Positions 7,706 through 16,100 are shown, counted from the stretch's first letter. The stretch is DNA of 16,854 bases from JAKVAV01 sp047633195 (GCA_047633195.1 JBLIEU010000053.1:1-16854); one strand, 5' to 3'. Notes: a model not told the origin generated them from the letters alone. Translations and numbers: made by a program.

Positions 7706-8391
7706 CTAATTGATGCCAGCATTTCCGTGCATATGAACATCCATTTGCGGAAAGGGATTAGAGATTTTCTGTGCATCAAACCCATTTTTCACTTTTTCAT
7801 CGAGTATAGTATGAGCAGCAGGAGCGTCCATATTGTTTACCCAAACCCTTAGCGTAATATTTAACGATGAATCTGCTAGGTCAGATACAAACAAGCTGGG
7901 AGTAGGGTCATTTAAAACTTTCACTTCGGAGGCAGCCAGTTGTGCAATAATTATTTTGGCTTGGTCAATGTCGGAAGGATAACTAATACCAAACACCCAA
8001 TCTTGCCTTTTGATCGGCAACTCAGAGTAATTGCTGACTGTGCCGTAACTCAGCGGTATATTGGGTATGATGTGAATGACACGCTCAAAGGTTTCTATTT
8101 TGGTAATGAAGATTTGTATTTCACGCAAAACCCATGTTGCCGTCAAATTCAATCAAGTCTCCTACTTTAAAGGGCTTTAAAATGAGAATAAGTACACCCC
8201 CTGCAAAATTACCAAGTGGTTTGATCGATTTCTTAAAGACGAAAAGCCCATTCCGAATATGGAATTGCACGGCAATTAAACACGACTAAAAAAGCACAGC
8301 AACAGTAAAATTGATACCATTTGCCAACGGTATCAAAAATAGTTGTCGATATTACCATGATAAAACCTAATAAATCAGTGAGGCTCCGTAA
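7706..8391 (-). pseudogene. Decayed small-type MscS mechanosensitive channel gene
   Basis: On the minus strand, 7706-8152 encodes an open C-terminal stretch typical of small MscS channels: REIQIF, then RVIHIIPN, GTVSNYS, SLNITLRVWV and the closing NPFPQMDVHMH. The part that should come before it is present but broken. At about 8155-8235 another frame reads GNFAGGVLILILKPFKVGD and IEFDGNMGF, the pore-lining helix end and beta-domain entry, then meets a TGA at about 8121-8123 next to the junction where the open frame takes over. Further up, a TAG at 8286-8288 interrupts a third stretch. Fragments such as INFTVAVLF and DLLGFIMVIS (up to about 8391) look like the preceding helices in different frames. 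At least two frame changes plus stops point to a real pseudogene rather than one sequencing error. An ATG start and the first helix are not visible. An intact but much larger MscS-family gene lies nearby at 9451-11895. Confidence 0.75.
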
Positions 8392-8446
8392 ATAATGTCC
8401 AATTTACGAACGTCAACTCTTCACGAATTCCCTAAATTCCAACTCC

Positions 8447-8668
8447 ATGAACGAGCACATCAAAGTACTCACCAATAGTTCCATTGTTATAAATAGAATC
8501 GTCCAATTGCTAGAGGAGAATAATATTCAATCCCTAGTTAAAGACAATGTTGAATCTTCAAAACTTGCTGGATTCGGAACGTCTTATTTTGACGTAGATC
8601 TTTATGTATACAAGTCAGACGTCGAAAAAGCCCAAGAAATCATTAAAGGCGCATTGGAAGAGAAATAG
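8447..8668 (+). CDS. DUF2007 family small protein
   Basis: This 73-residue protein from ATG 8447 matches the DUF2007 layout. A beta strand (HIKVLTNSS) is followed by a helix (IVINRIVQLLEENNI), strands around SLVKDN and FDVDLYVYKSDV, and a final helix (EKAQEIIKGALEEK), a ferredoxin-like alpha-beta arrangement. The central NVESSKLAGFG segment occupies the variable loop of the family. The family has been described as putative signal-transducing or ligand-binding, without firm function. The stop (8666-8668) is one base from the ATG of the DUF2461 gene, so the two are very probably co-transcribed. The region upstream (8392-8446) holds no clear promoter match. Confidence 0.8.
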   Translation: MNEHIKVLTNSSIVINRIVQLLEENNIQSLVKDNVESSKLAGFGTSYFDVDLYVYKSDVEKAQEIIKGALEEK

Positions 8669-8669
8669 G

Positions 8670-9356
8670 ATGGCAACAGTTACACATCTCGATAAATCGG
8701 TTTTTACTTTCTTAAAAGACATTGAGAAAAACAACAACCGCGATTGGTTTGCGGAGAACAAGCCCACATACGTTGATGCTCACGAACATTTTAAGGCACT
8801 AGCTGAAACGATCAACGCAGGCATGCAGAAGCAAGATCATATTGAGAAAATGAAATTGTACCGCATTTACCGCGATGTCCGTTTCTCGAAAAATAAAGCC
8901 CCGTACAAGAATAGTTTCTCTGGAGGATTCAGTCGAGCGACTAAGGCGCTCAGAGGCGGATATTATTTTCATTTGCAGCCAGGTGGCAAGTCCATGGTGG
9001 GCGGTGGGTTTTGGCAACCAGAAGCATCAGACTTACAAAGAGTTCGCGAAGAAATTGCGTCTGATGTAGCCCCACTTCGTAAGATTCTAAACTCTGCCAG
9101 TTTCAAAAAGCACTTTGGGAAACTGGAAGGTCAGCAGTTGAAAACAGCGCCGAAGGGTTACCCCAAGGATCACCCCGACATTGACTTGTTGCGCTACAAG
9201 TCCTTCGTGGTGTCCAACTATTTTTCAGATGAAGAAGTCCTAAGTCCAGGTTTCGCAAAAGAAGTTTTGAAATACTTCAAAGCCACTCGCCCTTTCTTTG
9301 ACTATATGAGTGAGGTGTTGACTACAGACATCAATGGCGCTTCTTTGCTTGACTAA
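8670..9356 (+). CDS. DUF2461 domain protein
   Basis: This 228-residue protein starts at ATG 8670, one base after the DUF2007 stop. The open frame reaches back to 8604, but that part overlaps the DUF2007 gene and lacks family similarity. DUF2461 signatures are plain: NNNRDWFAENKPTY (21-34), LYRIYRDVRFSKNKAPYK (63-80), GGFSR (85-89) and GGYYFHLQPGG (96-106), then GGGFWQPE (111-118). The length agrees with the family's usual size of about 220-230 residues, so it is complete. The family is widespread in Bacteroidota and has no agreed biochemical role. The high density of conserved Arg, Lys and aromatic residues in the 63-106 block suggests a ligand-binding surface, which is an inference. It converges with the MscS gene on the other strand across a 94-base gap. 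Confidence 0.88.
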   Translation: MATVTHLDKSVFTFLKDIEKNNNRDWFAENKPTYVDAHEHFKALAETINAGMQKQDHIEKMKLYRIYRDVRFSKNKAPYKNSFSGGFSRATKALRGGYYFHLQPGGKSMVGGGFWQPEASDLQRVREEIASDVAPLRKILNSASFKKHFGKLEGQQLKTAPKGYPKDHPDIDLLRYKSFVVSNYFSDEEVLSPGFAKEVLKYFKATRPFFDYMSEVLTTDINGASLLD

Positions 9357-9450
9357 TGGCCTTGTCGGAGTTCCCTATGACAAAGAGTTCATTCCAAATG
9401 GATTAATCGATATCTCTTGGGATTCTTAATCGCGCAAGACCTTAGCCTGA

Positions 9451-11895
9451 CTAAGACTCGCCTTTGTCTTCAGCTTCTTTTTTTGCTTTTGGTGCTGCTG
9501 TTTTCTTCAGTATAGGCTTTTTAGTGGGCTCCTTCTTTTCCATTATCTCTCTTTTCGGGATAGGAATTTCAATACCTGCCTCTTTGAGCGCATTGTAGAT
9601 GCCTATGGAAACAGCGCTTGTAGTTGACAGTATGTTATCCGTAACCCAAAACAGCACTCTGAAATCTGCAGAAAACTCTTTGAAACCCAAGAACAAAATC
9701 ATAGGTTCAGGATCTTTGATCACAGTATCGTGCTCTGCAATGACCGCTTTAATGATGTCGATCACCTTATTTGGATCTGTGCCGTACTCCACTTTAATAA
9801 AGAGTTGACTTCTCCGTTTAGAATCGGATAAAGTCCAGTTGGTGACATGTTGTGAAATCAGTTCCATATTCGGAACTATGACCTCTGCGCCATCCCAATC
9901 GCGGATCCTACTTGCTCGAATACCAATTTCAACAATGGTACCTTCTACGACTCCCGAGGTGACAATATCGCCAACGCGCACGGGTCTTTCAAAGATGAGT
10001 ATCAAACCAGAGACAAAATTTCCAACAACATTCTGCAGGCCAAAACCTATTCCCACACCAAGTGCGCCTACAATAAATCCGAGCTTATCTAAACTTATCC
10101 CAGCAGCGGCAACAGCCATTAAAAATCCAAGAACCAATATCGTGTAGCGAGTGATCAATCCCGCTGCCATTGGAATACCTTTTTTTAGATTTAATCTTGG
10201 TAAGATCTCTATAGTTAACAAGTCTCTTAAGATGTTAGCTATGACAGAAAAAACGAGTAAGATGATGATGAAATTGAAAACTTGACCTATGCTCAGATAG
10301 ACATCACCAAAGGTTTGCCCCATATCTAAAAAGCTATCAAAACCATCTCTGATGTATGAAAATAGACCTATTTGAGTCAAGAAAGCTTTAATCCATACCC
10401 AATAAAAAAATATGCGTGTGTAAAATAGAACCTTCCTTTCAATGAGCCAACCTTGCACATTAATGAGGCGAATATAATTTCTAGCATTGCTCGCCATTAA
10501 GAGCTTCACTAAACTAGCTAAGATTCCGTAAACTAAAATCAGAATAATACCCACAGTGATTGATATGACAATGGTTTTGGTTAGAGTACGTGCTAAGAAC
10601 AAACTACCAATAATATTGCCGTAGATGGCTACTGAAGCAATGAGCGCATACAACAGAAACAAGGTTCGAGTATAACTGCCGACTGAGTTAATATCCTCTT
10701 TTAGCAAACGCTTGCTATTCCAGAGGAAATAAACCATTGCTACCAAAACAAGAATGGATTGAATGAGCACTAAAATCCTCTGCGAAAAAGGATAGCTCGT
10801 CATAAAGGTCTCAGTAAAGTTGAGCACATAAAGCAAAGCCATGTACAAGTACATGTAGCGAATTTTTTTCTCTGCTGTACCCTTTAAAAGTGGAATAAAA
10901 CCTAAGACAATAAGGAGCAATAGGATGCTTGCGATAAAGTCTGGTGGATCTTTGTAAATCCAAAAACCTAGAAATATGGAAAACAAAATCCCAACCAATA
11001 TTGGTTGGTTAATTAGATAGACAGCCGTGTCATTGTATCGACTAGTATCTTGGTTATTCTTGTGAAAAATGCGCTTAAAATAGAAAAAGCTCAAGCACAG
11101 CAGGATAAACAGCAAAAGATGTATTTGTGCAAATCCACTGTTTTCTATTAAGTAATTTATAGTCCTTTCGTAACTCGAAGAATAGGTGCCAGCAAGCTGA
11201 TTGAAAATGTTCTCACTCTTGTCATCTCCATTAAGGGCAGCGTGGAGTGGTCGACTATCTCTAGCAAAAATGTTTAATTTTTTGTCGTTTGATATTTTTT
11301 GAATTTGCTGCTTGACATCTAGTATATATCCGTGCTCCGTGGCCACATCATCGTACAAGGTTAAGATGACACCCAGAGAATCTTTTAAGCCAGAGTTGGC
11401 AACTTCAAGATTCAATACCATACCATCTATCCTCACCAATAGAGGTTCTGGAATTTCATTGCTACTCTCCTCCCTAGTAAGGTTCCAGCGAGAGGTGTAT
11501 TCCGTTGTTACCAATAAAGCATCTTGATAAGAATCTGAGAGTTTGCCAAAATCTTTCTTTATCGATTCTATTTCATTCTCATAATTGCTCCAATTGTCGT
11601 CAATGTCATTAAGCGCCCATAAATTGTAACTTTCTAGTTGCTCGTTGACAGTATCGTTTCTTAAATTGCTATTTTTTTCTAAAACAATTTGATAACGCTT
11701 GTTAATGCTAAAAGAGCCCTCATTTTTTTCAATAGCTCCTCTTGCCTTCCTAAACGCTTCATCTGTTTCTTCAGCGGCAGTCGTTAAGTTGGTGAGTTCA
11801 AAAGGTTCTACTCTAACACTATCTGGACTGGAAGCCTCTTGCCCTTTGGTTATTTGAAATGAGAGTAAAACCAGCAAAAAACATAATTTCTTCAT
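9451..11895 (-). CDS. Large MscS-family mechanosensitive ion channel with periplasmic domain
   Basis: This 814-residue membrane channel reads from ATG 11895, which gives a clean signal peptide (MKKLCFLLVLLSFQITKGQ). The open frame runs 14 codons further to a TTG at 11937, which would bury the signal. Residues 20-250 are hydrophilic, helical and probably periplasmic. About ten hydrophobic helices then occupy residues 255-600, followed by the pore helix with GALGVGIGFGLQNVVGNF at about 610-630 and FERPVRVGD, the MscS beta-domain (VEGTIVEIGIRASRI, VIVPNMEL), and the C-terminal alpha-beta domain ending IEIPIPKRE. The last 30 residues are a Lys/Glu/Ala-rich tail. This resembles the MscK/YjeP-type large channels rather than small MscS. 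Such channels open under membrane tension and release solutes during osmotic downshock. The DNA is visibly more AT-rich than the Bat operon. No close partner gene is present. Confidence 0.92.
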   Translation of the reverse strand: MKKLCFLLVLLSFQITKGQEASSPDSVRVEPFELTNLTTAAEETDEAFRKARGAIEKNEGSFSINKRYQIVLEKNSNLRNDTVNEQLESYNLWALNDIDDNWSNYENEIESIKKDFGKLSDSYQDALLVTTEYTSRWNLTREESSNEIPEPLLVRIDGMVLNLEVANSGLKDSLGVILTLYDDVATEHGYILDVKQQIQKISNDKKLNIFARDSRPLHAALNGDDKSENIFNQLAGTYSSSYERTINYLIENSGFAQIHLLLFILLCLSFFYFKRIFHKNNQDTSRYNDTAVYLINQPILVGILFSIFLGFWIYKDPPDFIASILLLLIVLGFIPLLKGTAEKKIRYMYLYMALLYVLNFTETFMTSYPFSQRILVLIQSILVLVAMVYFLWNSKRLLKEDINSVGSYTRTLFLLYALIASVAIYGNIIGSLFLARTLTKTIVISITVGIILILVYGILASLVKLLMASNARNYIRLINVQGWLIERKVLFYTRIFFYWVWIKAFLTQIGLFSYIRDGFDSFLDMGQTFGDVYLSIGQVFNFIIILLVFSVIANILRDLLTIEILPRLNLKKGIPMAAGLITRYTILVLGFLMAVAAAGISLDKLGFIVGALGVGIGFGLQNVVGNFVSGLILIFERPVRVGDIVTSGVVEGTIVEIGIRASRIRDWDGAEVIVPNMELISQHVTNWTLSDSKRRSQLFIKVEYGTDPNKVIDIIKAVIAEHDTVIKDPEPMILFLGFKEFSADFRVLFWVTDNILSTTSAVSIGIYNALKEAGIEIPIPKREIMEKKEPTKKPILKKTAAPKAKKEAEDKGES

Positions 11896-12269
11896 GCAAC
11901 AGGGTTTGAGCCGAAAAATACTAATGTTTTTTGCCAACTGAACACCAGCCGCATCATTATCGTTGTTGCGACTGTTTCCTGCATATACTCCGATTCCAAT
12001 CTACTCTAATTTAAATAGATAAACACCTGTGACTTTAGCAGATTCATCGGCCGGTGATTGACTCCGCAACAAAGGCATGTAAATCTTGAGCTCTCGCCTC
12101 TATCCATTGGACAACCTTCTACAGCAATTGGATAGGAGCATTGATTCATTTAGATTTGGAAAGAAACGAAAACGGCAGAGCGCATGAGAGAAATAAATAC
12201 AATAGCCCCTTTACTCATTGAGTTTACCTGATCTTGTAGCCACTTTTAAATGGATTAATCATCTTACCA
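11896..12269. other. Intergenic stretch of about 370 bases with little recognisable content
   Basis: This is a divergent gap between the minus-strand MscS gene and the plus-strand VF530 gene. Apart from a possible promoter at 12128-12158 and a weak inverted repeat (ATCCATTG at 12102-12109 with CAATTGGAT at 12125-12133, one base unpaired), I see no gene, tRNA or recognisable RNA element. A minus-strand frame of 47 codons (12006-12149) exists but has no supporting family signal. Confidence 0.6.
12128..12158 (+). promoter_or_regulatory. Possible Bacteroidota-type promoter for the VF530 gene
   Basis: TAGATTTG at 12151-12158 fits the Bacteroidota -7 consensus TAnnTTTG, with TTG at 12128-12130 as a partial -33 element at a 20-base spacing. 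It points toward the VF530 gene, whose ATG is about 110 bases downstream. The -33 match is only three bases long, so this is a suggestion only. Confidence 0.25.
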
Positions 12270-12512
12270 ATGGACAAAGAAAATAATCTCCCAGAAGCAC
12301 AACCCAATAACCCCTTACACGGGGTGAAATTATTAACGATACTAGAGGTTCTGGTGGATCATTATGGATGGGAAAGATTGGCACTGAAGGTTAATATCAA
12401 TTGTTTTAAAAGTGACCCTTCGATAAAATCTAGCCTTACATTTTTAAGAAGAACACCATGGGCAAGAGATAAGGTGGAGCGGCTTTATCTCAACTTAGAG
12501 AAGAAAAAATAG
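12270..12512 (+). CDS. VF530 family (DUF2132) small protein
   Basis: This 80-residue protein from ATG 12270 carries the VF530/DUF2132 pattern almost throughout: NNPLHGVKL near 13-21, HYGWERLA near 31-38, INCFKSDPSIKSSL near 43-56, FLRRTPWARDKVERLYL near 58-74, then a lysine tail. A structure of a family member has been described as a small double-stranded-DNA-binding protein, so a DNA-binding role is plausible but not shown here. The basic patch (K, R at 53, 60-61, 65, 67) fits that idea. The gene stands alone, with the MFS gene 140 bases downstream on the same strand, too far for coupling. Confidence 0.85.
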   Translation: MDKENNLPEAQPNNPLHGVKLLTILEVLVDHYGWERLALKVNINCFKSDPSIKSSLTFLRRTPWARDKVERLYLNLEKKK

Positions 12513-12652
12513 TCATTATAGGTGACAACCAAATCTGAATGGTTTTAAGCCGCATTTTATTCAAAATACTTCAATTCTGCCTCTTACCCCATACTCGCTC
12601 ACTTAAGCAGGCAGTCTGCTGAAATCTTGGCCGCTATTCACCGACACCCCAG

Positions 12653-13819
12653 ATGAAACCCCCTAAGTGCATCCTACCCGTAATCGTCTTCTCGCAGTTC
12701 TGCTGCACCTCACTTTGGTTTGCGGGCAATGGGGTGATCAGCGACTTGGTCGTCAATTTCGATCTCAACGAGACTGCTTTGGGGCACCTCACATCTGCAG
12801 TCCAATTTGGGTTTATAATCGGCACACTCATATTTGCTGTACTCACCATCGCCGATCGATTTCCACCATCCAAAGTGTTCTTGATTAGTGCCACGCTGGG
12901 ATCTCTTTTCAACTTAGGGGTCATCTGGGAGGGAAACACTTTGGCAAGTCTCCTATCCCTTCGTTTTATGACTGGTTTCTTTCTGGCGGGCATCTACCCT
13001 GTCGGGATGAAAATAGCCGCCGACTACTACCAGAAAGGCCTCGGTAAGTCACTGGGCTTTTTGGTTGGCGCTCTGGTGGTGGGAACTGCCTTCCCGCATT
13101 TGCTTAAAGAGCTGACGGGAACCTATCCATGGAAATCGGTCTTGATCGCGACATCTTCATTGGCGGCCCTCGGTGGACTATTGATAGCTGCACTCGTGCC
13201 CAATGGCCCTTATAGAAAACCTAGCCAACGAACAGATCTAGCTGCATTTTTTAACGTTTTCCGCAAGCGGGAATTCCGTTCAGCGGCCATGGGCTATTTC
13301 GGCCATATGTGGGAGCTGTATGCGTTTTGGGCTTTTGTGCCTGTGATGCTCACAACTTACAGCGCGGCCCATCCTGAAACCAGTTTCAACGTTCCACTTT
13401 GGTCGTTTCTCATCATCGGCATAGGAGGATTAGCCTGTGTGCTCGGTGGCTATTTGGCTCAAACCGCGGGAACGAAACGAACGGCTACCATAGCTCTACT
13501 CCTATCTGGTGCTTGTTGCCTCCTTTCGCCATGGGCATTTGGTGGTGCATCTGAAACCTTGTTTATCGGCTTTCTGCTATTTTGGGGCATGGTGGTGATT
13601 GCCGACTCTCCTCTTCTATCCACACTAGTGGCTCAAAACGCACCAACAGAAATTAAGGGTACGGCGCTGACCATAGTCAATAGCATTGGGTTTGCCATCA
13701 CCATCATCAGTATCCAATTGATAACCGCACTAACTGAATGGACAGATTCTACTGGCATCTATGCCCTTTTGGCCATCGGGCCTGTATTGGGTTTGGTGGC
13801 TTTGGGCAGAAAAGCATAG
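12653..13819 (+). CDS. Major facilitator superfamily (MFS) transporter
   Basis: This is a 388-residue integral membrane protein from ATG 12653. Hydropathy shows about twelve hydrophobic helices in two halves with a short central loop near 180-205 (NGPYRKPSQRTD). The loop after the second helix, ADRFPPSKVFL (67-77), is a divergent form of MFS motif A with D68 and R69 kept. RFMTGFFLAGIYPVGMKIAADYY (about 103-125) matches the fourth-helix arginine and the following conserved region. A conserved SLWFAGN (20-26) begins the first helix. The length is typical of prokaryotic MFS uniporters or antiporters. The substrate cannot be told, and no biosynthetic or regulatory partner lies next to it. The gene is followed after 55 bases by a convergent lipoprotein gene. 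Confidence 0.88.
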   Translation: MKPPKCILPVIVFSQFCCTSLWFAGNGVISDLVVNFDLNETALGHLTSAVQFGFIIGTLIFAVLTIADRFPPSKVFLISATLGSLFNLGVIWEGNTLASLLSLRFMTGFFLAGIYPVGMKIAADYYQKGLGKSLGFLVGALVVGTAFPHLLKELTGTYPWKSVLIATSSLAALGGLLIAALVPNGPYRKPSQRTDLAAFFNVFRKREFRSAAMGYFGHMWELYAFWAFVPVMLTTYSAAHPETSFNVPLWSFLIIGIGGLACVLGGYLAQTAGTKRTATIALLLSGACCLLSPWAFGGASETLFIGFLLFWGMVVIADSPLLSTLVAQNAPTEIKGTALTIVNSIGFAITIISIQLITALTEWTDSTGIYALLAIGPVLGLVALGRKA

Positions 13820-13874
13820 TAGCATTCGATCCAACCTTAACTATACCTTTCTTGGCTCCTGTTATAGGCTGTTC

Positions 13875-14432
13875 TTACCAATTAATGAGTAGGTCGCTCC
13901 TCCCAAAGATGGCAGGGATTATCCAAGTTCCTTTCCGTGGCGGAGTTTCCCCACTGTTCGATTCTGAAAGTTCAGTAGTTGAGCCACAGGTTGTCACTTT
14001 GTAAAGGGCCGATGGCAGGGAAGCTACAGCCGCCAATTTAGATCTCTCCAAATCTGTAATCCTGTGGTTATTCTTGCTCATGATATCAAGCAGTGCATCG
14101 TGGAATTCTTCTCGCGAAATTTCAAATGTGCTCACTTCTCCATAGCATTCCCTATGATCGATATTCGGAAATGTTAAATAGAGCATCATACGGCCATCTC
14201 CGTTTACCTGAATTTCAGTGAAGGCATTCATAGCCTTGTCTATTTCATTTTCCTTGTGATCAATTTCAACGACTTCTATGAGTGAATCCTTCTGACCCAT
14301 TTTATCCATCTCCTCATTTTTGGAAGAATCCTGAACACCGCTGCAAGAAAAACACAGTAGCCCCAGAATAACGATCGAATAGGAAAATGAGTTCGGCGTG
14401 AAGTATTGTTTAGTCAGAATAATTCCAATCAT
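13875..14432 (-). CDS. Hypothetical lipoprotein
   Basis: This 185-residue protein reads from ATG 14432. A hydrophobic stretch (SIVILGLLCFSC) ends at C30, followed by SG and then a polar linker rich in S, D, E and K. This looks like a lipoprotein signal, although the -3 position is cysteine, which is unusual. The mature part has two beta-rich segments (GDGRMMLYLTFPN, then ECYGEVSTFEI) and a helix-rich middle, with two further cysteines near 115 and 153 (CYGEV, TTCGS). I do not recognise the family. The sequence from 60 to 180 reads as a small soluble domain tethered to a membrane. The N-terminus is longer than usual before the hydrophobic core, so the real start may lie later, but no other ATG fits. 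The DNA upstream contains a REP-like palindrome and no strong promoter. Confidence 0.65.
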   Translation of the reverse strand: MIGIILTKQYFTPNSFSYSIVILGLLCFSCSGVQDSSKNEEMDKMGQKDSLIEVVEIDHKENEIDKAMNAFTEIQVNGDGRMMLYLTFPNIDHRECYGEVSTFEISREEFHDALLDIMSKNNHRITDLERSKLAAVASLPSALYKVTTCGSTTELSESNSGETPPRKGTWIIPAIFGRSDLLINW

Positions 14433-14550
14433 CGCAAGCGGTTCAAATGGATTGATAAGGTAGGCACAATTGCAATTGAAGCCATCTTGTTTCGCGTTTT
14501 TAACTTGCTTATAAGGCCAGGCTCAAAAACGTGCGGTATTCGTGTTAGTG

Positions 14551-14573
14551 CCGCAGGGTTTGCAACTCTGCGG
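14551..14573. repeat. REP-like palindromic element
   Basis: CCGCAGGGTT (14551-14560), loop TGC, AACTCTGCGG (14564-14573) form a 10-bp stem with one G-T wobble and a three-base loop. The surrounding bases (14531-14595) do not belong to any gene. Compact palindromes of this kind resemble REP sequences mobilised by IS200-like (RAYT) transposases, which I recall from Bacteroidota but cannot verify here. No transposase is present in the window, so only the palindrome is seen. It could also act as a hairpin terminator between the two minus-strand transcripts. Confidence 0.5.
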
Positions 14574-14636
14574 AGCGGTGGTAACCTATAACCATTGTCT
14601 GTTTAGAGTACGTCGCATCATTCCGTTTCCAATACG

Positions 14637-16100
14637 TTATTCTGCTTCTCCTGTCGGGTGACAACCATAGCAGGCACTACTTTCATATACATAACCCGTA
14701 ATATCATCTTCATCGTGAATGTCTGCGAGGTCATCAGGATCATCGTGTTCATGACATTCAATACAGCTGAACATCATGTAATTTTCAGGTGTGGTATGGC
14801 ATTCGTCACAGGTATTCCATTCGTTGTCGTGTCTGCCTGAGAAGATTGGGAAGTAGAGCCCATCGTGTTGGTCAAGAATAGCCGAATCCCAATTGTTGGT
14901 GGTGTGGCATTCCAGGCAGTTTGTGCCAAACCCTGCGTCAACATGGTTAGGAGAATCCGCATTGTTAAAATCGTCTTGGTGACAAGAGATGCACTCTGGA
15001 GAAGCCGCTGCATAATCATTTCCATCGTGGCATTGATTGCAATCCTGAACATCGTGTCCCCCTTCAAGTGGAAAGAACAGATGAAAGTTTTCAGCTCCCC
15101 AAGTATCTGCCGCAGGGCTATGGCATTCCAGGCAATCGGTCGAGAATCCTGCGGCTTCGTGGTCGGGTTCAGTGGTGGCTTGAAAATCATCCAGGTGACA
15201 CGAAACACATTCTGGTGATGCGGCGGCATAATCGGTTCCCTCGTGACATTCGTTGCAATCCTGAATATCGTGTCCTCCTTCGAGCGGAAAGAACATGTGA
15301 AAATCACCGGTTCCGCCCCATCCCGGGGTTAAAGGATCATGGCATTGTGCGCAGTCTGTTGAGAAACCTGCGTCTTGGTGATTGGGCTCAGAGGTAGCAT
15401 CAAAGTCATCTTGGTGACAAGAAACGCACTCAGGTGATGTATTTGCGTAATTGTCGTCCAAGTGGCAAGCGGCACAATCATCAATATCATGACCTCCTTC
15501 TAGCGGGAAGAAACCGTGGAAATTATCAACTGTCCAGTCTTGTGCCAAGGGTGCGTGGCATTCGGTGCACTCAGTCGAGAATCCCGCCAATTGGTGGTTC
15601 GGCTCTAAAGCAGCCATGTAGTCTTCCATGTGACAGGACACGCATTCGTTGCCTATTCGGCTCCACTCCAGTTCACTCTCGTCGCGGTGGCAGTCAGTGC
15701 AGTCGGCTACCCGGTGCTGTCCCAAAAGGGGGAAACCGTTTTGCTCGTGCAATTCGGGTATGTTATTTACCAACCAACTTTCTGAATCGTGGCAGCGTAC
15801 ACAATCATTTCCTACCGACATATTGTGAATATCGGTGTGACAGTCCACACAATCATTGCCTACTTCGTCGAATACCAGCGTGGTATGGCAGTCTTTGCAG
15901 GTGATTTGCTCATGACGACCTTCCAGCTCAAAACCAACCGAGTCGTGTGAAAAGGCCATTGTCTCTAAATCCACCGACCAACCGCCCGGGTTGTGGCATT
16001 CTTTACAGTCTATGATAAAATCATCACCGTGCGGGTTTTGCGCCGAAACGGAACCTATGAACCCTAAAAGCAGAAGTGTGATGAATGACAGTCTTTGCAT
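14637..16100 (-). CDS. Secreted 19-heme cytochrome c with tandem three-heme repeats
   Basis: This is a 487-residue exported cytochrome reading from ATG 16100 (MQRLSFITLLLLGF, signal peptide ending near SVSAQ at 21). A GTG twelve codons earlier (16136) would place charged residues before it. I count 19 CXXCH heme-attachment motifs from residue 32 to 481. Nearly all the protein is built from repeats of about 72-73 residues. Each repeat carries three CXXCH sites, an FPLEGGHD segment, a YA-x-SPEC segment and an AGF-x-T segment, with three extra histidines per full repeat (FH, GGH, PNH or PDH). These histidines could supply the second axial ligand. Three full near-identical copies are clear (about residues 200-420), with diverged copies on both sides. 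Such proteins carry electrons in the periplasm or on the cell surface. It lies downstream of a CcsA-type gene, which would attach its hemes. There is no evident anchor or lipobox, so it is probably soluble. Confidence 0.9.
   Translation of the reverse strand: MQRLSFITLLLLGFIGSVSAQNPHGDDFIIDCKECHNPGGWSVDLETMAFSHDSVGFELEGRHEQITCKDCHTTLVFDEVGNDCVDCHTDIHNMSVGNDCVRCHDSESWLVNNIPELHEQNGFPLLGQHRVADCTDCHRDESELEWSRIGNECVSCHMEDYMAALEPNHQLAGFSTECTECHAPLAQDWTVDNFHGFFPLEGGHDIDDCAACHLDDNYANTSPECVSCHQDDFDATSEPNHQDAGFSTDCAQCHDPLTPGWGGTGDFHMFFPLEGGHDIQDCNECHEGTDYAAASPECVSCHLDDFQATTEPDHEAAGFSTDCLECHSPAADTWGAENFHLFFPLEGGHDVQDCNQCHDGNDYAAASPECISCHQDDFNNADSPNHVDAGFGTNCLECHTTNNWDSAILDQHDGLYFPIFSGRHDNEWNTCDECHTTPENYMMFSCIECHEHDDPDDLADIHDEDDITGYVYESSACYGCHPTGEAE

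Noticed and set aside
8604..8669. Extended start for the DUF2461 protein
   Set aside because: These 22 codons overlap the DUF2007 gene in another frame, and family similarity begins only after ATG 8670.
9362..9384. Short inverted repeat TTGTC/GACAA in the gap between the convergent DUF2461 and MscS genes
   Set aside because: Five or six pairs around a 12-base loop with no T-run; expected by chance.
12006..12149. Minus-strand frame of 47 codons with a CLCCG segment
   Set aside because: Too short, no family match that I recognise, no promoter or operon context.
12527..12546. Possible terminator after the VF530 gene (AACCA and TGGTT followed by Ts)
   Set aside because: The stem is only five base pairs with an eight-base loop, too weak to support.
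14406..14591. Plus-strand open frame of 61 codons
   Set aside because: It runs over the start of the lipoprotein gene and through the REP-like palindrome; the product looks like a read-through of a repeat, not a protein.
15434..15904. Plus-strand open frame of 156 codons
   Set aside because: Opposite to the cytochrome gene; the 19 heme motifs on the minus strand settle the coding strand.
14637..16100. Regular DNA repeats that could suggest a CRISPR array or a satellite
   Set aside because: The period of about 216 bases follows the protein repeat in phase with codons and has no unique spacers of constant length; it is a coding repeat.
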